From Pseudooceanicola sp. (lineage in GTDB: Bacteria > Pseudomonadota > Alphaproteobacteria > Rhodobacterales > Rhodobacteraceae): a DNA stretch of 64,000 nt. Shown here in pieces: positions 57,150 to 64,000 of this stretch; within the stretch, counting starts at the first letter, position 1; each line of letters starts with the position of its first letter. The stretch lies in assembly GCF_029213205.1 (NCBI RefSeq), contig NZ_JARGNH010000002.1, positions 160,505 through 224,504 on the forward strand, written 5' to 3'. The notes below the pieces were generated by a model. It ran no database searches and was not told where the DNA came from. It was given only the letters and a program-made list of their open reading frames with translations. Made by a program: the position numbers and the translations under genes.

Positions 57150-57246
57150 CCCGCCGGTCACACCCTGCGCCAGAGGCGAATTGCCCGAGACTGCATCGCG
57201 GTGTAGTCTTGCCCGAAGTGGCAGAGCAGAACGGCACGAACCGGCA

Positions 57247-58269
57247 ATGACGGCCCTCAGCGAATATCAGCGTCTTGAGGCGCGCGGCCTGTGGCGCGAA
57301 CGGGCAGAAGACCAGCGCCGTGAGGTGGTGGCCTCACTGGGCGACGCCACTCTGGTACTGACCGACACCAATGACCGGGCTCTGGCGCATTGGTCGCTGG
57401 CCGCGGTGATCCGCCTCAATCCCGGCGAACTCCCCGCGATCTACAGCCCCGACGGGCTGGATCAGGAAACCCTGGAACTGCCCGCCGATGAAACCGTGAT
57501 GGTCGCCGCCATCGAAAAAGTGCGCCGGGCGATCGAGAACCGCCGCCCGCATCCTGGCCGCCTGCGGATCGGGGTCCTTGGCGCCACCGCCGTCGGCCTG
57601 GCGCTGCTAGCGGTGTTCTGGCTGCCCGGCGCCCTGGAAAACCACGCCCTGTCGGTGGTGCCCGAGGTCAAGCGGGTGGCGATCGGCGAGGCGCTGCTTG
57701 AGCGCATCCGCCATGTCGCGGGCGCCCCCTGCGATGACATCGACGGGCGCGCGGCACTGGCCCGGCTGGCCGCCCGGCTGCCCGGCCCGAACGGTTCGTT
57801 CCGCATCCATGTGATGCGCGACGGGGTGCGCGGCGCGATCCTGCTACCCGGCGACCTGGTGCTGTTGAACCGGACGGTGGTCGAGGACACCAGCGATCCC
57901 GATGTGGTCGCCGGCTATGTCATCGTCGCGGATCGCCGCGCCCGTGAGCGTGATCCGCTGGGCCGCTTGCTGGCGGCGGCGGGGCCACTGGCGACGTTGC
58001 GGCTGCTGACCACCGGGGTGCTGAGCGACGAGGTCATCGAGTCCTATGCCCGCAGCCTGCTGACCACCCCGCAAGAGCCGCTGTCGAATGAGGATATCCT
58101 GAGCGGGTTTCGCGATCACGGGGTCCGCGCCACCCCCTATGCCTATGCGCTGGATATCACCGGTGAAAGCACCATCGGCCTGATCGAGGCCGACCCCTAC
58201 CCCACCGGCGCGCCGGTCCCGGTGCTGGTGGATGCCGATTGGCTGCGCCTGCAGGCGATCTGCGAATAA
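57247..58269 (+). CDS. membrane-anchored M48-like protein without zinc motif
   Basis: A 340-residue protein with an N-terminal soluble region (1-105), one membrane helix (IGVLGATAVGLALLAVFWLPGAL, about 108-130) and a C-terminal domain resembling M48 metallopeptidases: AILLPGDLVLLNRTVVEDTSDPDVVAGYVIVADRRARERDPLGRLL. In true M48 enzymes the middle reads as HExxH; here the three key residues align with Val227, Ala228 and Arg231, so zinc binding and proteolysis should be lost. The frame from 57028 is trimmed to ATG 57247. It lies 97 bp after the acyl-CoA synthetase gene. Confidence 0.7.
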   Translation: MTALSEYQRLEARGLWRERAEDQRREVVASLGDATLVLTDTNDRALAHWSLAAVIRLNPGELPAIYSPDGLDQETLELPADETVMVAAIEKVRRAIENRRPHPGRLRIGVLGATAVGLALLAVFWLPGALENHALSVVPEVKRVAIGEALLERIRHVAGAPCDDIDGRAALARLAARLPGPNGSFRIHVMRDGVRGAILLPGDLVLLNRTVVEDTSDPDVVAGYVIVADRRARERDPLGRLLAAAGPLATLRLLTTGVLSDEVIESYARSLLTTPQEPLSNEDILSGFRDHGVRATPYAYALDITGESTIGLIEADPYPTGAPVPVLVDADWLRLQAICE

Positions 58270-58301
58270 CCCCGGGTCGATCAATCCGCGCGGCCAAAGC
58301 A

Positions 58302-58330
58302 AAAGGGGCGCAGAAACCGCGCCCCTCTCT
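58302..58330. terminator. bidirectional terminator
   Basis: AGGGGCGC (58304-58311) / GCGCCCCT (58319-58326) around AGAAACC, with AAAA on one side and TCTCTCT on the other, between the convergent M48-like and SPOR genes. Confidence 0.75.
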
Positions 58331-58354
58331 CTATACATAGTCCGAATTCAGGCT

Positions 58355-59818
58355 TCAGCGCCGGGTAAAGGCATCCCGGAAACCGGACCGCTGGGCGATC
58401 TGCAGGGCCCGCGCCAGCGAGGTGCCATCGGCAAACGGGCCGGTCATCACCAGGCTGAATTCCTTTGAACCGCGCCGATACTTGCCCATCCGCACCGGCA
58501 GGCCCGCCGATTTGAGACGCTGCGCGGCCCGGTTGGCATTGCCGATTTCGCCAAAGGCCCCGACCTGCACAAAGCGATGCCCCGAAGGTGTCGCGCGCGG
58601 GGCCGAGCGGGTCGAGACCACAGCGGTGGCTTTCGGGGCCGGTGCTGCGGCGGGCGCCGATGCGGTTTCAAAGCCAAAGACCTGCGCCAAGGTCTTGGGC
58701 TTGGCCCGGGTCTTTACCTGGGTCCGAGGCTCGGCCACGGCCACTTTGGCACGCGGCGCTGGCTTGGCCCGGCCGCTGGTCGACACCACTGGCGCCCGGT
58801 AATTCGGGAACAGCCTGGTGACATCACGGCCCGTGCGGCGGTCGATCAAGCGACGCGGCACCGTGCTGGTCCAGATCAGATCGGTCTGGCGAATGCCTTC
58901 ACCGGTCATTTCGGCGCGCCGTGTGTTCAGCCGGTCATCCTCGAACGCCGGCCGGTATCCCGGTGGCGTGACCATCAGCGACGCGGCCTTGCGGTGATCT
59001 TCATAGACGGCGCGGGGCACCACGCGCACCCCCGGCGGAATCTCGGATTTCTTCAGCACGGTGCCCGGAGCCAGCCTGCGACCGGCATAGGCCGCGCGGC
59101 CATGGGAGGACGCGCCACCATAGCCATTGGGCGACGCCGCCTGCGGACCGCAGCGCACCTCGACCCGACCGCCATTGGTGCTGACATAGCGCCGACCGAC
59201 GGGAGACAGATTGGGGCAGGCAATTTCACCCGGCGACAGATCGCGGGCCGGTGCCACCGGGCGCGCCTGGGAATAGACCCGCGGCTTTTGCACCGGTTTC
59301 GGCGCAGGCGCTGTTGCGACCGTGGGCATCACACGCACCACCCGTCGGGTGGTCCGCAACGGCGCCGGAGTCGGCGCCGCGACGGGCCGGGGTGCGGGCA
59401 CGGCGACCGGACGCGCAGCGGCAACGACGCGCGGCACCGGTTTCGGCTGCGGCGCGGCGGCGACACGCGGGGCCGGTTTCGGCGCGGTTTGTTGTTCGGG
59501 CTTGGCAGCCTGGATCACCGCCACCTTGTCGGTCGATTGGGTGGGCTGGGCCGTGGCCTGGCTGCGATCGGCAAGGCTCGGCTTGTAGCCACAGACAACC
59601 TGCCGGTTGCGCGCCACGCGCGGCACCCAGGTCACCTGACCGCCGACACCCGCCCGAATATAGACGCAGCCCTTGCTGTCGACATATTGATTGGCCTTGT
59701 AGGAGGATGGCGGATATTCTGCCGGTCCGGCATCAGACTTCAAGCTCTGGGCTTGTGCCGCTGACACGGAAACCCCCAAGATAATGGTTGCTACCCAAAT
59801 TGCTCTGCTCAACATCAT
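58355..59818 (-). CDS. SPOR domain-containing exported protein
   Basis: A 487-residue exported protein. A signal peptide (MMLSRAIWVATIILGVSVSAAQA) is followed by a small Cys-containing domain (DSKGCVYIRAGVGGQVTWVPRVARNRQVVCGY) and a long Pro/Ala/Arg-rich disordered linker (about 75-190). A middle region with another CPNLSPVGRRYV...VRCGP pair comes next, and then a C-terminal SPOR domain (about 410-487: HRFVQVGAFGEIGNANRAAQRLKSAG ... SLVMTGPFADGTSLARALQIAQRSGF). SPOR domains bind glycan strands lacking stem peptides at division sites, so a septal role is inferred. GGGGGCAT precedes the start. Confidence 0.85.
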   Translation of the reverse strand: MMLSRAIWVATIILGVSVSAAQAQSLKSDAGPAEYPPSSYKANQYVDSKGCVYIRAGVGGQVTWVPRVARNRQVVCGYKPSLADRSQATAQPTQSTDKVAVIQAAKPEQQTAPKPAPRVAAAPQPKPVPRVVAAARPVAVPAPRPVAAPTPAPLRTTRRVVRVMPTVATAPAPKPVQKPRVYSQARPVAPARDLSPGEIACPNLSPVGRRYVSTNGGRVEVRCGPQAASPNGYGGASSHGRAAYAGRRLAPGTVLKKSEIPPGVRVVPRAVYEDHRKAASLMVTPPGYRPAFEDDRLNTRRAEMTGEGIRQTDLIWTSTVPRRLIDRRTGRDVTRLFPNYRAPVVSTSGRAKPAPRAKVAVAEPRTQVKTRAKPKTLAQVFGFETASAPAAAPAPKATAVVSTRSAPRATPSGHRFVQVGAFGEIGNANRAAQRLKSAGLPVRMGKYRRGSKEFSLVMTGPFADGTSLARALQIAQRSGFRDAFTRR

Positions 59819-59882
59819 TATGCCCCCATAATGTAGATGGCATTCTGCCTGAGCACAGGCAGTGAGTAAACCGGTAAATCGC

Positions 59883-60515
59883 TTATTTAGTGCCGAACAT
59901 GCGGTCGCCCGCATCCCCTACCCCTGGCACAATATACCCATGTTCGTTCAGGCGTTGGTCCACAGCCGCCGTCACGATGGGCACGTCGGGATGCGCCTCC
60001 TTCATCCGCTGAATGCCCTCGGGCGCGGCCAAAAGGCACATGAAACGGATGTTGGTGGCCCCCGCCTCTTTCAGCAGATCAATCGCCGCTACCGAGGAAT
60101 TGCCGGTGGCCAGCATCGGGTCGAGGGCGATCACCAGACGATCCTCCAGCGCTTCGGGCACCTTGAAATAGTACTGGATCGGCTGCAGCGTCCGCTCGTC
60201 GCGATACAGCCCGACAAACCCGACCCGTGCCGCCGGGATCAGCTCCAGCACCCCGTCGAGCAGCCCATTCCCGGCCCGCAGGATCGAAATCAGCGCCAGT
60301 TTCTTGCCGTCCAGCGTCGGCGCGTCCATCGGCTCTATCGGGGTTTCGATGCGATCAATCGTCATCGGCAATTCGCGGGTGACCTCATAGGCCAGCAGCA
60401 GGCTGATCTCGCGCAGCAGCTGGCGGAACGACTTGGTCGAAGTCGACTTGTCGCGCATGATCGACAGCTTGTGCTGCACCAGCGGGTGATCAACGATGGT
60501 CAGGTGTTTGCTCAT
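59883..60515 (-). CDS. upp: uracil phosphoribosyltransferase
   Basis: A 210-residue enzyme making UMP from uracil and [42 protein letters not shown] is the standard start; the PRPP loop [12 protein letters not shown] and the uracil-binding [18 protein letters not shown] end are intact. It is the last gene of the deoA-deoB-add-upp operon, overlapping add by four bases, and salvages uracil released by the upstream enzymes. Confidence 0.97.
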   Translation of the reverse strand: MSKHLTIVDHPLVQHKLSIMRDKSTSTKSFRQLLREISLLLAYEVTRELPMTIDRIETPIEPMDAPTLDGKKLALISILRAGNGLLDGVLELIPAARVGFVGLYRDERTLQPIQYYFKVPEALEDRLVIALDPMLATGNSSVAAIDLLKEAGATNIRFMCLLAAPEGIQRMKEAHPDVPIVTAAVDQRLNEHGYIVPGVGDAGDRMFGTK

Positions 60516-61501
60516 CCAGGTGTCTCCAGTCGTTTTTCGATGCGTGCCTTGGTGTCCTCGTCGCAGAAGGCGGCATCAAGGGCGGTGCGGGTGATCTCGG
60601 CGAAATCTTCGGCCTGCCAGCCAAAGGCGCGCGCCAATTCGTCGAATTCGCGGGTCATATCGGTGTGAAAGAACGGCGGGTCGTCGGTCGATACCGTGAC
60701 CTTCACCCCGCGCGCACGCAGCTTTTCAATCGGGTGATCCTGCCAGGACGGATAAAGCCCCAGCGCCACGTTCGATCCCGGACAGCATTCCAGCACCACG
60801 CCGCGCTCGGCCAGCTCATCGACCAGCGCCAGATCCTCGATCGCGCGGACGCCGTGGCCGATCCGCTCGACCCTGAGATCGCTCAGCGCCTCGCGCACCG
60901 ATTGCGGCCCGCCCCATTCCCCGGCATGGGCGGTCAGCCGCAGCCCGGCCTCGCGGGCGCAATCGAATGACCAGAGGAAATCGCGCGGGCGGCCCTTGCC
61001 CTCGTCCCCGGCAATGCCGAAACCGGTGATGAAATCCCCCACCGTATCCGCCGCGCAGAGCGCCGCTGTCCGGGCCTGCTCGGGTCCGAAATGGCGGATG
61101 CAGGTGATGATGCCGCGCAGGGTGATGCCGTCCTTGGCCTCAGCCTGGGTCGCAACCTCTTGCATCGCGCTCAGATACTCGCGCCAGGCCGCAACATCGC
61201 CACCGCCGCAGAAATCTGGCGACAGGAAGGTTTCGCAATAGATCACCCCGTTTTCGGCGCTCTGTTCCAGCACCGCGCGGGTCAGCCGGGCGTAATCCTC
61301 AGGGCTTTGCAGCACCGAGGTCGCGACCTCATAAACCTGAAGGAAATGCACGAAATCGCGGAAGGCGTAATTGCCGTCCTGATCAAAGACCTTGTGAATA
61401 TCGACATGCTTTTCCGCGGCCAGCCCGCGAATGAACGCCGACGGCGCCGCACCCTCAAGATGCAGGTGCAATTCGACCTTGGGAAAGGCTTGCCATCTCA
61501 T
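60512..61501 (-). CDS. add: adenosine deaminase
   Basis: A 329-residue zinc hydrolase converting adenosine or deoxyadenosine to inosine or deoxyinosine. Zinc ligands His12 and His14 are in [22 protein letters not shown] with the catalytic region, RIGHG, and [13 protein letters not shown] with the catalytic Asp pair are all present. It overlaps deoB and upp by four bases each. The adenine deaminase branch of the family is a lesser alternative; the nucleoside-operon context favours adenosine. Confidence 0.92.
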   Translation of the reverse strand: MRWQAFPKVELHLHLEGAAPSAFIRGLAAEKHVDIHKVFDQDGNYAFRDFVHFLQVYEVATSVLQSPEDYARLTRAVLEQSAENGVIYCETFLSPDFCGGGDVAAWREYLSAMQEVATQAEAKDGITLRGIITCIRHFGPEQARTAALCAADTVGDFITGFGIAGDEGKGRPRDFLWSFDCAREAGLRLTAHAGEWGGPQSVREALSDLRVERIGHGVRAIEDLALVDELAERGVVLECCPGSNVALGLYPSWQDHPIEKLRARGVKVTVSTDDPPFFHTDMTREFDELARAFGWQAEDFAEITRTALDAAFCDEDTKARIEKRLETPG

Positions 61502-62709
61502 AGGAAACTCCGCCCCGGCCCGGCGGCGGGCACGCCAAGGTGATCGGCGATGCTGGCGGCGACATCGCTGAAGGCGATCAGCCCGGGTGATCCGGCGCCC
61601 TTGCCCGCCACCAGCACCGGCACCCGTTCGCGGGTGTGATCGGTGCCGGTCCAGGTCGGATCGTTACCGTGATCGGCGCTGACCACCAGCATGTCACCAG
61701 TGCGCAATCGCGGCAGCAGTCTACCCAGCTCGGCGTCAAACCACTCCAGCGCCCGTGCATAACCTGCGACGTCGCGGCGGTGACCGTAAAGGCTGTCGAA
61801 TTCGACGAAATTGGCGAATGTCAGGCTGCCGTCCTCGGCGGTGCCGATCAGTTCGGACAGGGCCAGCATCAGATCGGCATCGCTGCCCTTGACCACATCA
61901 TCAATGCCGCGCATCGAAAAGATATCGCCGATCTTGCCGACGCCGTGCACCTTGCGCCCGGCCGATTGCACCCAGTCACACAGGGTCGGCGCGGGCGGGG
62001 CGATGGCGAAATCCTTGCGGTTGATGGTGCGGGTAAAGCCCTGCTCCGCGTCACCGGTGAACGGGCGGGCGATGACCCGGCCAACCCGCATGCCATGCAG
62101 CACCGGCGCCACCGCCTTGCAAAGGTCATAGAGCCGTTGCAGGCCGAACGCCTCTTCATGCGCCGCGATCTGGAACACGCTGTCGGCAGAGGTGTAGCAG
62201 ATCGGCCAGCCGCTGCGGATGTGCTCGGCCCCCATTTTGGTAACGATATCGGTCCCCGAGGCATGACAATTGCCGAGGATGCCATCGGTCCCGGCCGCCG
62301 CGCAGACCGCCGCGATCACCTCGGGGGGGAAGGACTCCTCCAGCTTGGTGAAATAGGCCCAGTCCCAGGGCACCGGCACCCCTGCCAGATCCCAATGGCC
62401 TGATGGCGTGTCCTTGCCCTGGCTCGCCTCGGTGGCCGCGGCGTAGAGCCCCACCGGTTCCGCCGAGAGCCCCGGCGTCGCCTCGCCCGAAGCCAGCCGC
62501 ACCGCCGCACCCAGCCCCAGCGCATCCATCACCGGCAGGTGCAGCGGCCCGCTGCGGCCCTGATCGGCGCGCCCGGCGGCACAGGCCTGGGCGATATGGG
62601 CCAGGGTGTTGGCGCCGGTGTCCGGCACATCGCCGTTGAAATAGCGCCCGGCATCCGGGGCACCGCCACAACCAACACTGTCGATGACAATCAGAAAGGC
62701 ACGCGACAT
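61498..62709 (-). CDS. deoB: phosphopentomutase
   Basis: A 403-residue alkaline-phosphatase-superfamily enzyme interconverting (deoxy)ribose 1- and 5-phosphate. Metal-site segments: LIVIDSVGCGGAPDA at the N terminus and VVSADHGNDPTWTGTDHTRERVPVLV near the C terminus. The phosphorylated Thr region is EASQGKDTPSGHWDLAG. Its start shares one base with the deoA stop (TGATG), and its stop overlaps add. Confidence 0.96.
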   Translation of the reverse strand: MSRAFLIVIDSVGCGGAPDAGRYFNGDVPDTGANTLAHIAQACAAGRADQGRSGPLHLPVMDALGLGAAVRLASGEATPGLSAEPVGLYAAATEASQGKDTPSGHWDLAGVPVPWDWAYFTKLEESFPPEVIAAVCAAAGTDGILGNCHASGTDIVTKMGAEHIRSGWPICYTSADSVFQIAAHEEAFGLQRLYDLCKAVAPVLHGMRVGRVIARPFTGDAEQGFTRTINRKDFAIAPPAPTLCDWVQSAGRKVHGVGKIGDIFSMRGIDDVVKGSDADLMLALSELIGTAEDGSLTFANFVEFDSLYGHRRDVAGYARALEWFDAELGRLLPRLRTGDMLVVSADHGNDPTWTGTDHTRERVPVLVAGKGAGSPGLIAFSDVAASIADHLGVPAAGPGRSFL

Positions 62710-64000
62710 CAGCTGATCCTTTCGTGGATCAAGGGCGGCACCACCGGCACCACCTCGCCCAGGGTCACCGCCGCCAGCACCGCCGCCACGGCCTGATCCG
62801 CCGCTTCGGTGCGCGCCGCATGGACCCGGGCCAGCGGCTGGCCCCTGGCAACCAAGGTGCCCAGCGGCAGCACATCCGACAGCCCGACCGAGGGGTCGAT
62901 CACATCGCCCTCGACCTGACGACCGCCGCCCAGATCGACCACCGCCAGGCCCAGCGCTTCACCGTCATAGGCGCTGATATAGCCATCGCGCGGCGCGACC
63001 ACCTCGCGGATCACCGTTGCCTCGGGCAGAAACCGCGCCCAATTGTCGACAAAGGCCACCGGCCCGCCCATCAGCGCCACCATCTGGCCAAAACGTTCCG
63101 CCGCCTGACCCGAGGCGATCGCAGTCGCAATCGCCTCCGCCCCCGCCGTCACATCGTGCGCCAAACCGGCCGAGGCCAACACCACCCCTCCCAGTGCGGC
63201 GGTGATCTCGGCCAGCGGGCCGGAGGCGGCACCGGTCAGCACCCGCATCGAGTCCGCCACTTCCAGTGCGTTGCCAAGGGTCGGGGCCAGCGGTTGGTTC
63301 ATATCGGTCAGCACCGCCGAGGTCGGGCAACCGGCCGCATTGGCGGTGCTGACCAGCGCCTTGGCCAGTGCCCGTGCATCGGCCTCGGATTTCATGAAGG
63401 CGCCAGAGCCGAGCTTGACGTCGAGCACCAGCGCATCCAGCCCCGCCGCCAGCTTCTTCGACAGGATCGAGGCGGTGATCAGATCGAGGCTCTCGACCGT
63501 CGCGGTCACATCGCGGATCGCATAGAGCCGCTTGTCCGCCGGGGCGATTTCGGCGCTGGCCGCAACGATCGCGCAGCCCGCCTTGGCCACCACCTGACGG
63601 AACTGCGCCTCGTCCATCTGGGTGGTCAGCCCGGGGATCGCTTCCATCTTGTCCAACGTGCCGCCGGTATGGCCCAACCCGCGCCCGGAAATCATCGGCA
63701 CATAGGCGCCGCAGGCGGCCAGCGCCGGGGCCAGGACCAGCGACACGCAATCGCCGATCCCCCCGGTCGAATGCTTGTCGATTGCCGGGCCAGGCAGATC
63801 CCATGCCAGGGTCTTGCCGCTGTCGCGCATCCCCAGGGTCAGCGCCACCCGGCCCTCCTCGCCCAGCCCGTTCAGCAGCGCGGCCATGGCAAAGGCCCCG
63901 GCCTGGGCATCGCTGACACTGCGGTCAGCCAGCCCGGCGGCGAACCAGCGCAGCTCGTCCCTGGTCGGGGTTTCGCCGTCGCGCAGCCGGGCGATGATGC
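62709..64000 (-). CDS. deoA: thymidine phosphorylase (5' end outside window)
   Basis: A partial gene; the frame continues through the right edge (...IIARLRDGETPTRDELRWFAAGLADRSVSDAQAGAFAMAALLNG). It cleaves thymidine and deoxyuridine with phosphate. The phosphate/nucleoside-binding KHSTGGIGD and the later VLDVKLGSGAFMK are diagnostic, and the C-terminal domain ends near PLIHERIS. About 40-50 N-terminal residues are missing. It is the first visible gene of the salvage operon; further members such as a cytidine deaminase may lie beyond the window. Confidence 0.94.
   Translation of the reverse strand, partial: IIARLRDGETPTRDELRWFAAGLADRSVSDAQAGAFAMAALLNGLGEEGRVALTLGMRDSGKTLAWDLPGPAIDKHSTGGIGDCVSLVLAPALAACGAYVPMISGRGLGHTGGTLDKMEAIPGLTTQMDEAQFRQVVAKAGCAIVAASAEIAPADKRLYAIRDVTATVESLDLITASILSKKLAAGLDALVLDVKLGSGAFMKSEADARALAKALVSTANAAGCPTSAVLTDMNQPLAPTLGNALEVADSMRVLTGAASGPLAEITAALGGVVLASAGLAHDVTAGAEAIATAIASGQAAERFGQMVALMGGPVAFVDNWARFLPEATVIREVVAPRDGYISAYDGEALGLAVVDLGGGRQVEGDVIDPSVGLSDVLPLGTLVARGQPLARVHAARTEAADQAVAAVLAAVTLGEVVPVVPPLIHERIS

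Noticed and set aside
55410-57161. A 583-codon minus-strand open frame opposite the acyl-CoA synthetase
   Set aside because: It is antisense to a gene with complete ANL motifs; the translated text has no recognisable domain.

Overview
The window is gene-dense, high-GC bacterial chromosome and reads as a member of the Rhodobacterales (Alphaproteobacteria). This rests on several features: a five-gene atpHAGDC operon without F0 genes, two Hint-domain proteins, a DUF2125 protein, a TIGR01459-type HAD hydrolase, an alphaproteobacterial-type homospermidine synthase next to rpsD, a tyrosine/histidine pair hisC-tyrC, and a DmdC-type acyl-CoA dehydrogenase inside a fadAB cluster. I saw no rRNA, tRNA, CRISPR, insertion sequence or phage gene. 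Most of the window is core genome.

Layout. 0-11 kb: housekeeping genes (DUF2161 nuclease-like protein, Mn-dependent pyrophosphatase, an SDR with a degenerate active site, MFS transporter, VOC protein, HAD hydrolase, MaoC hydratase, ribF-ycgN-threonine aldolase, a hydrolase/HCCA-isomerase pair, prs). 11.3-18.8 kb: the most distinctive region. A small H-type lectin gene is divergent from a TRAP transporter locus that carries three intact dctP-type binding-protein genes plus a decayed fourth copy, followed by single dctQ and dctM genes. Two of the binding-protein genes lie in a roughly 1.5-kb tandem duplication that also copied the promoter region and the first codons of the lectin gene. 19.1-24.0 kb: F1-ATPase genes on the minus strand. 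24.4-29.7 kb: a 51-codon membrane peptide, a methyltransferase, gloB, clpA and an M23 peptidase. 29.7-33.9 kb: an envelope pair made of an ExbB/MotA-like membrane protein and a 965-residue coiled-coil OmpA/MotB-like protein.

33.9-41 kb: ChaC-like cyclotransferase, DUF2125 protein, an extensin-like/tyrC/hisC chain, homospermidine synthase and rpsD with a recognisable sigma-70-type promoter. 41-45.4 kb: a Hint protein, an apparently decayed 0.85-kb stretch, and a MATE exporter translationally coupled to two hotdog thioesterases. 45.5-53.2 kb: two paralogous MerR regulators followed by a fatty-acid beta-oxidation cluster (acyl-CoA dehydrogenase, a small protein, GST-like protein, thiolase, FadB-type bifunctional enzyme). 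53.4-59.8 kb: a small secreted protein, a Hint protein lacking the nucleophilic cysteine, a sulfotransferase, an acyl-CoA synthetase, a protein that looks like an M48 metalloprotease that has lost its zinc site, and a SPOR-domain protein. 59.9-64 kb: a tightly overlapping deoA-deoB-add-upp nucleoside salvage operon, cut by the right edge.

The best candidates for something not previously described are the expanding and decaying TRAP binding-protein array with its divergent lectin, and the set of probable pseudoenzymes (SDR, M48-like, cysteine-less Hint). All functional statements come from reading motifs and context by eye; no database search was run.
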